From an uncultured Microbacterium sp. (GTDB lineage Bacteria; Actinomycetota; Actinomycetes; Actinomycetales; Microbacteriaceae): DNA of 64,000 nucleotides. Below, piece after piece: positions 1 through 8,027 of this stretch. Below the pieces are notes generated by a model. It saw nothing but the letters and a program-made list of their open reading frames with translations, was not told where the DNA came from and made no database searches. The translations under genes and the position numbers were made by a program. Location: the NCBI GenBank assembly GCA_913774665.1, contig CAJYHN010000005.1, positions 55,528 to 119,527 of the forward strand, given 5' to 3'. Position 1 is the first letter of the stretch. Every line of letters starts with the position of its first letter.

Positions 1-1
1 G

Positions 2-709
2 TACGTCGTGACGCGCGTCAACATCTTCACGCTGATGAAGTACCTGGGCCGCGAGTACCTGCTGATCGTGGGCACCTCGTCGTCCGAGGCCGCTCTTCCC
101 CGCCTCATCGCCAAGATGGAGCACCTGGGCGTCTCGAAGCCGGTCGTCGGCATCACGGTCCCGACGGGGTACTCGTTCAACCTCGACGGCACCGCGATCT
201 ACCTGACGATGGCCTCGCTCTTCATCGCCACCGCGATGGGCTCGCCCATGTCGATCGGTGAGCAGATCGGCCTCATGATCTTCATGATCATCGCGTCCAA
301 GGGCGCCGCGGGCGTCACCGGTGCCGGTCTCGCGACCCTCGCCGGTGGTCTGTCGGCCTACCGCCCCGACCTGGTCGACGGGGTCGGCGTCATCGTCGGC
401 ATCGACCGCTTCATGTCCGAGGCCCGCGCCGTCACCAACTTCACGGGCAACGCGGTGGCCACGATGCTCATCGGCGTCTGGACCAAGCAGTACGACGGCC
501 AGCGCGTCCGCGAGGTACTCGCCGGCACCATCCCGTTCGACGAGACGATCCTCACCGGTCACGACCACTCGGCGACTCCCGCGGCGGATGCCAAGGAGCA
601 GGCCTCCGCGGAGGTCGGCGCGGGCCCCGCGGCCACCGTCGACACGCAGTCGCTCGACGCTTTCCGCGCTCAGGCGGAGGCGGAGGCCGCGGCACGGGGT
701 CGCTCGTGA
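2..709 (+). CDS. dctA: C4-dicarboxylate/amino acid:cation symporter, C-terminal part
   Basis: C-terminal ~235 residues of a DAACS-family symporter (DctA/GltP), an inner-membrane carrier importing C4-dicarboxylates or acidic amino acids with cations. The start is outside the window; the frame is open from base 2. Hallmarks seen: the serine-rich re-entrant hairpin (GTSSSEAALP), the NLDGTAIY motif, the second hairpin (ASKGAAGVTGAGLATL) and a final helix with TNFTGNAVAT. The last ~50 residues are a hydrophilic Ala/Glu-rich cytosolic tail. The stop overlaps the GTG start of the next gene (GTGA). DctA is favoured over GltP by general resemblance; substrate is inferred. Confidence 0.85.
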   Translation, partial: YVVTRVNIFTLMKYLGREYLLIVGTSSSEAALPRLIAKMEHLGVSKPVVGITVPTGYSFNLDGTAIYLTMASLFIATAMGSPMSIGEQIGLMIFMIIASKGAAGVTGAGLATLAGGLSAYRPDLVDGVGVIVGIDRFMSEARAVTNFTGNAVATMLIGVWTKQYDGQRVREVLAGTIPFDETILTGHDHSATPAADAKEQASAEVGAGPAATVDTQSLDAFRAQAEAEAAARGRS

Positions 710-1539
710 CTCTGACGCACCACACCTTGGCGGGGGCGGCTTCGGCCGCCCCCGCCCCGGCGCGTGTCGACCTCGCGCGCACGTGGATGCTGCGCTCGCC
801 GCTGGCGGGCGGGCTCGATACCGCGGCCGACGTGCTCGTCCTCGACCTCGAGGACGGGCTCCCCGCCGGTCGGAAAGACGAGGGCCGCGAGCGGGTGCGC
901 CGCGCGGCAGCCGAGGCACCGGTCTGGATGCGCATCAGCGCGGCGGGAACCCGCGACGGAGAGGCTGACCTCGCCCTGGGCCGAGAGCTCGACGATCGCC
1001 TCGCCGGTGTCGTGCTGGCCATGTGCGCCGGACCCGACGACGTGGCCCACGTCGCGGCATCCCTCCCCTCCGGTGCCCCGATCGTCGCGATGGTCGAGTC
1101 GGCCGCGGCGCTCTTGGCCGCTCCCGCCATCGCCTCCCACCCCGCGACTCGTCGCCTGGCCTTCGGAACCGGCGACTTCCGGCGTGACACGGGCATGGCA
1201 GCCGACCGCATCGCGTTGTCGTGGCCGCGTGCCCAGCTCGTGGTGGCGTCGGCCGCGGCGGGGATCGCCGGCCCGATCGACGGCCCGTGCGGGCCGATCG
1301 AGCAGGCGAAGGATGCCGCGGTGCACGCGGTCGCGATGGGGTTCACCGGCACGCTCGCTCTCCGCGATGCCGCTGTCCCCGGCGCTCACGCGGGCTTCAC
1401 CCCCGCTCCCGCCGAGATCGAAGCCGCCCGGGCGCTGCTCTCCACGACGCCCGAGGGTCCGGTCGACGGGTCGTACGCCCCCACGCTGGCGCGGGCGCGG
1501 GCGCTCATCGAGCGAGCCGAGGCGCTCGCGGCTCTCTGA
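706..1539 (+). CDS. HpcH/HpaI aldolase / citrate lyase beta subunit (CitE-like) family protein
   Basis: 277-residue TIM-barrel enzyme of the CitE/malyl-CoA lyase superfamily, which cleaves or forms C-C bonds of acyl-CoA or keto-acid substrates with Mg2+. Seen: LDLEDG (residues ~48-53) and the metal/substrate acidic residues in AMVESAAAL and FGTGDFRRDTG. The usual N-terminal RSWLFVPG strand appears as RTWMLRSPL, so the GTG at 706 is kept as start although residues 2-22 look unconserved; ATG 787 would remove that strand. It overlaps the dctA-like stop by 4 nt, suggesting co-transcription and use of an imported dicarboxylate-derived substrate (inference). No CitF/CitD partners are present, so it is not a true citrate lyase. 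Confidence 0.8.
   Translation: MTLTHHTLAGAASAAPAPARVDLARTWMLRSPLAGGLDTAADVLVLDLEDGLPAGRKDEGRERVRRAAAEAPVWMRISAAGTRDGEADLALGRELDDRLAGVVLAMCAGPDDVAHVAASLPSGAPIVAMVESAAALLAAPAIASHPATRRLAFGTGDFRRDTGMAADRIALSWPRAQLVVASAAAGIAGPIDGPCGPIEQAKDAAVHAVAMGFTGTLALRDAAVPGAHAGFTPAPAEIEAARALLSTTPEGPVDGSYAPTLARARALIERAEALAAL
729..756 (+). other. 12-bp perfect hairpin with cUUCGg tetraloop at the dctA/citE junction
   Basis: Arms 729-740 and 745-756 pair perfectly (12 bp, nearly all G-C) around a TTCG loop closed by C-G, the ultra-stable cUUCGg tetraloop. It lies 20 nt after the dctA-like stop and inside codons 8-17 of the CitE-like gene. No U-tract follows. It may be a terminator for dctA or a translation-modulating structure. 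Confidence 0.6.
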
Positions 1540-1575
1540 GGGAGACGCCGGCGCGCCCGTCGGCTGCTCCCGAGG

Positions 1576-2133
1576 TCAGCCCCGCCGGAACCACCGTCGA
1601 CGCCGCGCCGGCGCGGCGATCGTGGCTGCGTCCTGACGCGCCCTGCGCCGCTCGATCCACGCCGCCACCTCGGCCTCCACATCGACGGTCGGCGTCACAA
1701 CGGGCGGGCCGCCCTGAAGCTGCCTCCGCGCTTCGATCACGCGGCGGTTGAAGTCTTCGATCGCCTCGCGCACCTCGGGTTCGTGTGCGATGGCATCCAG
1801 TCGCTCGGCCATCTCGGCGTGCTCGACCCGCAGGGTCAGAGCGGGTGGGCCGAGGCCGGTCAGCTGTTCGGTCTCGATCTTGCGCCGGATCCACCAGTCC
1901 GGGTCGTGCGAGGTGCCCAGATCGGGAAGAGGCTTGCCCGCGCCCGGGAGGTTGTCGAACTCGCCGCGTCGGATGGCCTGTTGGATCGAGGTCTCGACGA
2001 AAGCGGCGCGCTCCGCGGCGGTCGAGCCCCGCGCGGAACCCTCGGGCTCGACGGCTTCCGGCTCGAGGCCGGCGTCGCGGAGCTGTCGGTCCAGACGGTA
2101 GCGCTCCGCGGCCTGGCGGGCGTCGTCGCTCAC
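1576..2133 (-). CDS. DUF1992 (DnaJC28-like) family protein
   Basis: 185-residue cytosolic protein with the DUF1992 domain found in bacterial YhdN-like proteins and eukaryotic DNAJC28. The conserved core is seen at residues ~40-105: ...IRRGEFDNLPGAGKPLPDL followed by DPDWWIRRKIETEQL. The C-terminus ends in a very basic RRRRWFRRG tail. Biochemical function of the family is unknown. The GTG start at 2133 overlaps the stop of the upstream MpaB-type gene (GTGA), so both are probably translated from one mRNA. Confidence 0.85.
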   Translation of the reverse strand: MSDDARQAAERYRLDRQLRDAGLEPEAVEPEGSARGSTAAERAAFVETSIQQAIRRGEFDNLPGAGKPLPDLGTSHDPDWWIRRKIETEQLTGLGPPALTLRVEHAEMAERLDAIAHEPEVREAIEDFNRRVIEARRQLQGGPPVVTPTVDVEAEVAAWIERRRARQDAATIAAPARRRRWFRRG

Positions 2134-3062
2134 GCGGCCTCCCGGCCCTCACGCTCCAGCCGCGTCAGCCGCTGCCGCGCCATGTCCTGGGCCCGTGGGC
2201 CGGAGCCGAGGGCCCGCTCCGTCACCCGAAGGATCACGCGCGTCAGCGTCAGGACGGGCACGGGCCAGCGTCGCACCCCGAGCATCTTCCGATACCGGCG
2301 GGGGATGGTCGCCACCGCCGCGGCGAACAGCACGCGGTACGACAGTCCCATGAGGCCGGGGAACGGCGGCTTGCGCAAGAAGCGCACGACGTCCGCCACG
2401 CGCTCATCGCCGCGCAGCTCGCCGCGGTCGGCGAAGCCGTCGATCTCGGCGCGCAGGGCGGCACGGGTCAGGGGCGGATCCACGACCCGCATGAGGCGGC
2501 CGGCCGTCGCCCAGTCGGCGACGTACGCGTCGGGCCCGCCGGGGATGGGCGCGCGCGACACCTCGTGACCCGCCAGGAACGCGTCGGTGAAGGCGAGGTG
2601 CACCCACCGCACCAGGTCCGCCGCCTCGGCGGTATAGGCGCGCTCCGAACCGTCCCCGGCCCGATACTCGCCCTTCACGCGTCGGTGGAATCGTCCGACG
2701 CGCGCGGTTTCGGCATCCGCCTGGGTCTTCGATCCGTACGTCAGGGTGATGACCCACCGGACGGTTCCGGTGAGACGCCCGATGGGGTCTTCGCGATACC
2801 GCGACCAATCGTGCACCCCCGCCAGGGCGCCGGGGTGCAGCGCCTGCAGGAGCAGGGCCCGGATGCCGGCCACCAGGGTTCCCATCCCGGCGTGCACCGT
2901 CCACGCGGGGCCGTTCTCGACGAAGTACCCGGTGTCGTCGCCGTCGGCGATGGCGCGCACGTAGGGCGCCATGCCGGTGGGGTCTCCCGCCAGGGCGACG
3001 AGGATCTTCCCGCGCAGCGACTGGATCCACTCGGGCACGGGTCTCGAAGCGTCGATCGTCAC
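2130..3062 (-). CDS. MpaB-type oxygenase (DUF2236) family protein
   Basis: 310-residue all-alpha protein of the DUF2236 family, which includes MpaB and latex-clearing protein Lcp, haem b-dependent oxygenases. Seen: the Q(A)LHPGALAGVHDWSRYREDPIGRLTGT region (~73-103) with the conserved HP...GV pattern, then histidines in RFHRRVKGEY and WVHLAFTDAFLAGHE that fit haem ligation and the pocket. GTG start at 3062; a GGAAGG tract immediately precedes it. First gene of a two-gene overlapping unit with the DUF1992 gene. The real substrate cannot be told from sequence. Confidence 0.85.
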   Translation of the reverse strand: MTIDASRPVPEWIQSLRGKILVALAGDPTGMAPYVRAIADGDDTGYFVENGPAWTVHAGMGTLVAGIRALLLQALHPGALAGVHDWSRYREDPIGRLTGTVRWVITLTYGSKTQADAETARVGRFHRRVKGEYRAGDGSERAYTAEAADLVRWVHLAFTDAFLAGHEVSRAPIPGGPDAYVADWATAGRLMRVVDPPLTRAALRAEIDGFADRGELRGDERVADVVRFLRKPPFPGLMGLSYRVLFAAAVATIPRRYRKMLGVRRWPVPVLTLTRVILRVTERALGSGPRAQDMARQRLTRLEREGREAA

Positions 3063-3108
3063 CCTTCCAGCGTGCCACCGTCTGAGCGGGTGGGCTCCGC
3101 TGGGGGGA

Positions 3109-3639
3109 TCAGTGACCCTCGTGGGAGATGACGGGGACCGTTCCGTCGTCGCGGAGCAGGACGGCGTTCTGTGTCGCCCCCAGAGCGGGGGTGACCACGA
3201 CGGCGATGACAGCCGCCGCTACCAGCAGCCCCACGACGCTCATCGGTTGAGCGGTACGCGGCGCGGTCGAGTCGCGGGCGGTGCGGCGCAGGTGAAGCGC
3301 GGCCGACGCTCCGACGACGACGAGCAGGAGGGATTCCGCAGCGACGCCGACGATGCTCGTGTGAGCGGGCGCGGCGAACATCAACGCGACAGTGAGGGCG
3401 AGGGCGACCAGCGCTCCCGCCAGGGTCGTCCGCGGGACGACGAGCCGTCCGGTGGACAGCGCGGCCGCGCCCCACACGAGGGAGGCGAGACCGAGGATCA
3501 CCATCCCGATCCCGAGACCGCTCGCGACGGCCCCGGAATCGGGACGGATGATCGCACCCGCGCCGAGGGCGGCGGCGGTGAGGCCGGCCCCCCAGGCGGA
3601 TACGGAGGGCCACGACCTCACGAAGGTCGCAGCAGTCAT
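3109..3639 (-). CDS. Membrane protein of unknown function
   Basis: 176 residues, about six hydrophobic segments: ~15-35, ~42-62, ~72-95, ~98-118, ~135-155 and a last amphipathic stretch. No motif I recognise. ATG at 3639 is chosen because it follows the stop of the DUF4383 gene by 2 nt; the open frame continues upstream to 4260 but only as an antiparallel frame of the neighbour. It ends with a His-containing tail (ISHEGH). Likely co-transcribed with the upstream DUF4383 protein, giving a small two-protein membrane unit. Confidence 0.8.
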   Translation of the reverse strand: MTAATFVRSWPSVSAWGAGLTAAALGAGAIIRPDSGAVASGLGIGMVILGLASLVWGAAALSTGRLVVPRTTLAGALVALALTVALMFAAPAHTSIVGVAAESLLLVVVGASAALHLRRTARDSTAPRTAQPMSVVGLLVAAAVIAVVVTPALGATQNAVLLRDDGTVPVISHEGH

Positions 3640-3641
3640 GT

Positions 3642-4052
3642 TCAGACCGCCGCGGTGCGGGGAACGTTGCGCTCGGTGCCCAGACCGACACCCAGCAGCA
3701 CGACGGCGCTGGCGAGGTGCAGGAAGTGGTCGGGCGTGTTCAGCGCGAGGATGTTGGCTCCCGTGCCGACGAGGAAGAAGCCCACGATGCCGAGGAGCAG
3801 GTAGACGGCGCCGACGGTCGTGTTGACGCCCTTGGCGGCGCGTGCGTTGGCGAGACCCGAGACGAGGAGCGCGGCACCGATCAGGAGGTGCGCGATGTTG
3901 TGCAGCGGGTTGACCTCGAAGATGCCGAGGAGCAGACCGCCCTGCGTGGCGATGAAACCGACGCCGCCGGTGACGGCGAAGCCGAGCAGACCGACCAGAA
4001 GGTAGACAGCGCCGAAGACGGTGGCCACGAGACGGTTGGGTGACGAGCTCAT
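3642..4052 (-). CDS. DUF4383 domain membrane protein
   Basis: 136-residue protein with four transmembrane helices in the DUF4383 arrangement: AVYLLVGLLGF (TM1), the conserved NPLHNIAHLLIGAALL (TM2), VYLLLGIVGFFL (TM3) and TPDHFLHLASAVVLLG (TM4). The repeated N-x-x-H/H-x-x-L-H histidines are characteristic. Function unknown. ATG 4052 is preceded at good spacing by a GGGAGG ribosome-binding site; upstream in-frame codons have no such site. Confidence 0.9.
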   Translation of the reverse strand: MSSSPNRLVATVFGAVYLLVGLLGFAVTGGVGFIATQGGLLLGIFEVNPLHNIAHLLIGAALLVSGLANARAAKGVNTTVGAVYLLLGIVGFFLVGTGANILALNTPDHFLHLASAVVLLGVGLGTERNVPRTAAV

Positions 4053-4304
4053 GATGAACCTCCCAGATTGTTGGCAGCGACCGTCCGGTCGCCTCACCAC
4101 ATCTTCGGAGACAATGCTCGATTCGGATTGGGCTTTGCGCCCACTGGCACTTCTCCGGTATGCAACCGGAAACGACAGAAGGCCCCCGAGTACTCTCCGA
4201 GGCCCTCCGCAACAGATCCGACGATAGGGAAAGCCCTCGACCGGACCGAGGGGATTGCATTTCCCCCGCTGTTCACCTACCTCCCCATCTGCCACACTCT
4301 CGCC

Positions 4305-4733
4305 ATGCGTTTCGAAACGACCCTGTCGCAGATGGGCGACAACACCGGGATCGAGGTTCCCTCCGAGGTCCTCGACGCCCTCGGGGGCGGAAAGCGCGCC
4401 GCGGTGGTCGTCGAGGTGAACGGCTTCACATACCGCAGCACGATCGGCTCGATGGGTGGGAAGTCGCTGATCCCCTTCTCCTCTGACAAACGGGCGAGCA
4501 CCGGTTTGTCCGGAGGGGATGCCATCTCCGTCGACCTCACCCTCGACACCGAGCCCCGCACGGTCGAGGTGCCCGACGATCTCGCCGCAGCCCTCGCCGC
4601 GGCCGGCGCGCGCGGCCCCTTCGACGCGCTCTCACCGAGTGCGCGTAAGGCGCACGTGACCGCTGTCGAGGCAGCGAAGGCGGCCGACACCCGCTCGCGC
4701 CGCATCGACGCGATCGTTGCGAAGCTGTCCTGA
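4305..4733 (+). CDS. DUF1905 + YdeI/OmpD-associated domain protein
   Basis: 142-residue soluble protein. Residues ~1-85 form the DUF1905 beta-barrel-like domain (with GIEVPSEVLDALGGGKRAAVVVEVNG), residues ~90-142 the bacteriocin-protection YdeI/OmpD-associated helix region (FDALSPSARKAHVTAVEAAKAADTRSRRI). The family is small and poorly characterised; the E. coli-linked name does not prove a bacteriocin role here. A second DUF1905 protein lies at 46717. ATG start chosen; CACACT lies 6 bp upstream and could be a weak -10 for a leaderless mRNA. Confidence 0.85.
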   Translation: MRFETTLSQMGDNTGIEVPSEVLDALGGGKRAAVVVEVNGFTYRSTIGSMGGKSLIPFSSDKRASTGLSGGDAISVDLTLDTEPRTVEVPDDLAAALAAAGARGPFDALSPSARKAHVTAVEAAKAADTRSRRIDAIVAKLS

Positions 4734-4776
4734 ACGATTGACCCTCCCCGGGCGATAGCCTGGACGGGGAGGTCAC

Positions 4777-5409
4777 GTGGGGCGCACGAAGGAGGCCATC
4801 GCCGAGGGACTGTCGATCGCGACAGCCGCGGCGCGGCTCGCCGTGCGCAACCGCATCCTCGTCGACACGATCGCCCGCGGTGGCCAGTTCGACGGCGAGG
4901 TCTTCGCGGAGCTGGCGCGCGAGACGCTGCGCTCCCTCGCCGACGAGCAGGACCAGGCCGCCGAACGCGTGACCCACCAGCGCAAGCGCGCGTGGGGGCG
5001 GTTCTCGGATTCGTCCGGCACCCACGACTACCGTGACCGCGACACGCGCAATCTCCGCCGCCGCGCGAAGCAGTCCCGCGGTGTCGCGAAAGAACTGCGC
5101 GCGCTCGCCGACGATCCCGAGCGGGTCAAGGCTTTGGTCGGCGATGCGCGGATCGCCGCGTGGGGAGATGTCGAGGCGAACCTCAGTCAGCGCCTCGACG
5201 TCGAAGGCATGACGGCGGATGCCGATCCCGAGTATGCCCAGATGCGCAAGGCGCGGATGGACGCCCTCCGCATGGTCGATCTGGCCCGCCTCGCGTCACA
5301 GGCGAAGCGCCGGTCGAAGGAACGGGCCGCCGCCGATGACGCGGAGGCGCCGAGCGACGCATCGGACGCGGGCAAGAGCGGCAAGAAGAAGAAGTCCGCC
5401 GCGCGCTGA
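4777..5409 (+). CDS. Hypothetical basic, helix-rich cytosolic protein
   Basis: 210 residues, no signal or membrane segment, almost entirely predicted helical and charged. Residues ~70-130 are rich in Arg/Lys (YRDRDTRNLRRRAKQSRGVAKELR) and the C-terminus is low-complexity with GKSGKKKKSAAR, which suggests nucleic-acid contact (inference). GTG 4777 has a clear GGGGAGG site 5 nt upstream, and TAGCCT 4755-4760 could be its -10. I do not recognise a characterised family; similar proteins are sometimes mislabelled asparagine synthase, for which I see no domain. Confidence 0.75.
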   Translation: MGRTKEAIAEGLSIATAAARLAVRNRILVDTIARGGQFDGEVFAELARETLRSLADEQDQAAERVTHQRKRAWGRFSDSSGTHDYRDRDTRNLRRRAKQSRGVAKELRALADDPERVKALVGDARIAAWGDVEANLSQRLDVEGMTADADPEYAQMRKARMDALRMVDLARLASQAKRRSKERAAADDAEAPSDASDAGKSGKKKKSAAR

Positions 5410-5650
5410 CCCCTCACCTTCTGATCGTCAGTCGGACGATTCACGCTGAATTGTGCGCATTTCCGATCGGGCGATAGCCCGGCCCGCGGTTGACCCTGGC
5501 TCGCCTCTAGCGACTGCCGCAGTCCGACGTGCCCACCCGCTCAAGAAGATCCGGCAACCCCATCTCACACGGATAGGCGGTCGGCCGGCGCGCCCGTTCG
5601 CAGGCTCGGACGCCAGCTCGCCGGACTCTTCCACCGGCATCCGGGCAGAG
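5410..5650. other. Intergenic, nothing recognised
   Basis: Between the basic protein gene and the tRNA terminator I see no coding pattern, no tRNA-end duplication that would mark an attachment site, and no clear promoter. Open frames here are short and lack start signals. Confidence 0.5.
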
Positions 5651-5690
5651 AAAAAGCCCCGGCGGAATTTCTTCACGCCGGGGCTTTTCT
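5651..5690 (-). terminator. Intrinsic terminator downstream of tRNA-Arg
   Basis: Stem AAGCCCCGGCG (5654-5664) pairs with CGCCGGGGCTT (5676-5686), 11 bp. Read on the minus strand it is followed by a T-run (complement of 5651-5655), as expected for a terminator of the tRNA transcript. The opposite strand also has a T-tract (TTTTCTT), so it may work both ways. Confidence 0.85.
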
Positions 5691-5708
5691 TACTGTCTCA
5701 ACACAGTG

Positions 5709-5781
5709 TGCGCCCGAAGGGACTCGAACCCCTAACCTTCTGATCCGTAGTCAGATGCTCTATCCATTGAGCTACGGGCGC
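5709..5781 (-). tRNA. tRNA-Arg (anticodon ACG)
   Basis: 73-nt cloverleaf on the minus strand. Acceptor GCGCCCG (5781-5775) pairs with CGGGCGC (5716-5710); the discriminator is A (5709). D-arm AGCTCAATGGATAGAGC, anticodon stem TCTGA/TCAGA with loop CTACGGA giving anticodon ACG at 5748-5746, and the T-loop GGTTCGAGTCC are all intact. CCA is not encoded. A34 needs conversion to inosine to read CGN codons; the deaminase gene tadA is also in this window (43206). Confidence 0.97.
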
Positions 5782-5932
5782 AGGGCCTCCGCGCGAAACG
5801 GCGCGCAGGCCGTGGTCAAGCATAGCCGGGAGCATCGGAGACGTCTAATCGGCTCGGAACGGCGTGCATCCCGGGCGTGGCGCGGCGGTGACGGGAGGGT
5901 GTCGGGGCGGGGTGGGGACGTACGCTGGCGGG

Positions 5933-7429
5933 ATGAGCGCATACACCTCCGCGTTCGAGCTGTTCTCCATCGGGATCGGACCCTCGAGCTCCCACACCGT
6001 CGGCCCCATGAAGGCCGCCCTCCAGTTCGTCGCGCGACTCGAGGACGACGGTGTCCTCGAGCGGGTGGCATCCGTCTCGTGCGCCCTGTACGGCTCGCTC
6101 GGGGCGACCGGCATCGGCCACGGCACCCCCGACGCGGTCGTGGCGGGCCTCCAGGGTCTCGATCCCGAGACCGTGGACCCGGATGCCGTGCGGCGGGCGT
6201 GGTCCGACTGGCCCGAGGGGCGACGGCTCGCTCTCGCGGGTCGGCACGAGATCCCGTTCGCGAAGGCCGACATCGCGCTCGAGCCGCGCACGCGTCTTCC
6301 CGGCCACCCGAACGCGATGACGCTCGCCGCCCGCGACGGCGACGGGTCCGTGATCGCGGAAGACACGTTCTACTCGATCGGCGGCGGCTTCATCCGTCGC
6401 GAGGGCGAGCCCGCTCGCGTGGCGGCGGCGCCGGTGCCGCTCGACTTCGATGACGCGGCGACCCTGATCGAGCTCTGCGACGAGCGCGGCATCACGATCG
6501 CCGAGGCCGCACGCCTGAACGAGGCGGCCCTGCGCTCCGACGAAGAGATCGCGGCGGGCCTGGACCGCATCTGGGATGCCATGGCCGCGTGCGTGAACGC
6601 CGGACTCGAGAACGACGGCGTGCTGCCCGGCATCCTGAAGGTGAAGAGGCGGGCCGCAGTCATCCGCGGGCAGCTGGATGCCATCGAGGCCGACGGGCAT
6701 CGCGAGCTCCCGGGGGAGTGGCTCGGGGCGTTCGCGCTCGCCGTCAACGAGGAGAACGCCGCCGGCGGTCGTGTCGTCACCGCACCCACCAACGGTGCGG
6801 CGGGGATCCTGCCCGCCGTTGCGATGTACTGGTGGCGCTTCCTGGCCGACTCGGGCCTCGGAGCCGGCAACGCCGTCACGCCCTACGGCGAACTCGTCGG
6901 AAGCGCCCTGCTCGGCTACGACGGTCACGCGGTGACGCGCGGCGAGGTCGCGGCATGGGACGACGGGGACGTGGCCGAGGCGAACCGTCGACGCGGCATC
7001 CGCCGATTCCTGCTCACCGCGACCGCCCTCGGCTCGCTCTTCAAAGCCAATGCATCGATCTCGGGCGCCGAGGGCGGCTGCCAGGCAGAGGTCGGGTCCG
7101 CGTGCGCGATGGCGGCCGGTGGTCTGACCGCGGTCATGGGCGGGACCAATCGGCAGATCGAGAACGCCGCCGAGATCGCCATGGAACACCACCTCGGTCT
7201 CACGTGCGACCCCGTCGGTGGGCTCGTGCAGATCCCGTGCATCGAGAGGAACGCGATCGCGGCATCGACCGCGGTGACGGCGGCCCGGCTCGCCCTCCGC
7301 GGCGACGGGTCCCACTTCGTGTCGCTGGACGCCGTCGTCGAGACGATGCGTCAAACGGGGATCGATATGTCGACGAAGTACAAGGAGACCAGCGAGGGCG
7401 GTCTCGCGGTGAACGTCATCGAGTGCTGA
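5933..7429 (+). CDS. sdaA: L-serine ammonia-lyase (single-chain L-serine dehydratase)
   Basis: 498-residue [4Fe-4S] enzyme converting L-serine to pyruvate and ammonia. Seen: the family signature GPSSSHTVGPM near residue 18, the beta-domain YGSLGATG, NEENAAGGRVVTAPTNGAAG, and the cluster cysteines in GGCQAEVG, LTCDPVGG and IPCIERNA. It ends with the usual C-terminal KYKETSEGGLAVNVIEC, whose last Cys plugs the active site in known structures. It is ~44 residues longer than E. coli SdaA because of an insertion at ~300-355. TACGCT at 5921-5926 ends 6 bp before the ATG, implying a leaderless mRNA. Confidence 0.95.
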   Translation: MSAYTSAFELFSIGIGPSSSHTVGPMKAALQFVARLEDDGVLERVASVSCALYGSLGATGIGHGTPDAVVAGLQGLDPETVDPDAVRRAWSDWPEGRRLALAGRHEIPFAKADIALEPRTRLPGHPNAMTLAARDGDGSVIAEDTFYSIGGGFIRREGEPARVAAAPVPLDFDDAATLIELCDERGITIAEAARLNEAALRSDEEIAAGLDRIWDAMAACVNAGLENDGVLPGILKVKRRAAVIRGQLDAIEADGHRELPGEWLGAFALAVNEENAAGGRVVTAPTNGAAGILPAVAMYWWRFLADSGLGAGNAVTPYGELVGSALLGYDGHAVTRGEVAAWDDGDVAEANRRRGIRRFLLTATALGSLFKANASISGAEGGCQAEVGSACAMAAGGLTAVMGGTNRQIENAAEIAMEHHLGLTCDPVGGLVQIPCIERNAIAASTAVTAARLALRGDGSHFVSLDAVVETMRQTGIDMSTKYKETSEGGLAVNVIEC

Positions 7430-7443
7430 GGGGCACCCGCCGC

Positions 7444-7875
7444 TCAGTCCTGTGCGCGCAGTTTCGCGGTGAGGGAGTGCAGCTGAGCGAGTTCGTCGTC
7501 GTCGAGCCGGGCCATGCGCTCGGCGATCGACCGGCCATGCGCGGCGGCGATACGGCGGAAGGTCACGGCGCCGGTCTCGGTGGCCGTGACGAGAGAGCCG
7601 CGGCCGTCCTCGGGGTCGGCGCACTTGGTCAGCAGGCCCCGTGACACCATGCGCTCGACCAGGCGCGACACGCTCGGCTGGCTGATGAGCATGTTGCCGG
7701 TGACGTCGCGCAGGCGTGCGGTCATGCGCGGGGCGCGCGTGACGGTGAGGAGCACGTCGTACTCCGCCTGGGTCAGCTCGGTGCTTTCGAAATCCGACCG
7801 GATGTCTTCGAAGACCTCGTGCTGGGCGCGGAAGAGGCTCTCCCAGGCCTGCACGGCGAGACGGCGATCGGTCAT
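7444..7875 (-). CDS. MarR-family transcriptional regulator
   Basis: 143-residue winged-helix dimeric regulator. Seen: helix-turn-helix at ~50-80 (MTARLRDVTGNMLISQPSVSRLVERMVSRGLL) and the wing with the conserved D-x-R (DPEDGRGSLVTAT). Ligand and targets are unknown. ATG 7875 is chosen over upstream in-frame starts because TACGCT (complement of 7882-7887) ends 6 bp before it, giving a leaderless mRNA, and the protein then has normal MarR length. It lies convergent to sdaA with a 14-nt gap and ~50 nt downstream of the repeat/hairpin element copy 1. Confidence 0.9.
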   Translation of the reverse strand: MTDRRLAVQAWESLFRAQHEVFEDIRSDFESTELTQAEYDVLLTVTRAPRMTARLRDVTGNMLISQPSVSRLVERMVSRGLLTKCADPEDGRGSLVTATETGAVTFRRIAAAHGRSIAERMARLDDDELAQLHSLTAKLRAQD

Positions 7876-7925
7876 AGGTTCAGCGTAGGGCCGAGGGGGA
7901 CGAGTGTGCCGCACCCGGGGCAAGA

Positions 7926-8027
7926 GTAAGGGCCGGTCGGAGAGGCTTCCGGCCGGCCCTTGTCCCTGCACCAAGAGTGTCCTGCAATCACATGTCGGTA
8001 GCTGCCACAGCAAAACAACTACCGTGC
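7926..8027 (-). ncRNA. Candidate small RNA, copy 1 (duplicated element)
   Basis: Minus-strand candidate RNA of ~100 nt. A TATAGA -10 (complement of 8034-8039) precedes it; a 9-bp hairpin CGGTAGTTG/CAGCTACCG with loop TTTTGCTGTGG lies just after the start and a 14-bp GC-rich hairpin (7928-7961) ends it. An almost identical unit occurs at 15994-16091. The two copies are identical over the first part and differ only in a short linker and the terminal hairpin. Strand and transcription are inferred; no homology to a named RNA family is recognised. Confidence 0.45.
7928..7961 (-). terminator. Terminal hairpin of element copy 1
   Basis: Arms 7928-7941 and 7948-7961 form 14 pairs, with a T-G at 7937/7952 that is a wobble on the plus strand but an A-C mismatch on the minus strand. 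No long U-tract. It lies 52 nt upstream of the MarR start, so it could also attenuate read-through. Confidence 0.55.

Noticed and set aside
4777-5409. Asparagine synthase
   Set aside because: 210 residues with no glutamine amidotransferase or ATP pyrophosphatase motif; a known kind of mislabel.
5709-5781. tRNA-Arg as an integration site of a mobile element
   Set aside because: No duplicated tRNA 3' end and no integrase in the window.
7918-8013. Short minus-strand peptide starting with LLWQLPTCDCRTL shared by both 83-bp repeats
   Set aside because: The frame is shared only where the DNA is identical; after the repeat the linker length differs (not a multiple of three), and the frames run into neighbouring genes differently. 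No ribosome-binding site.
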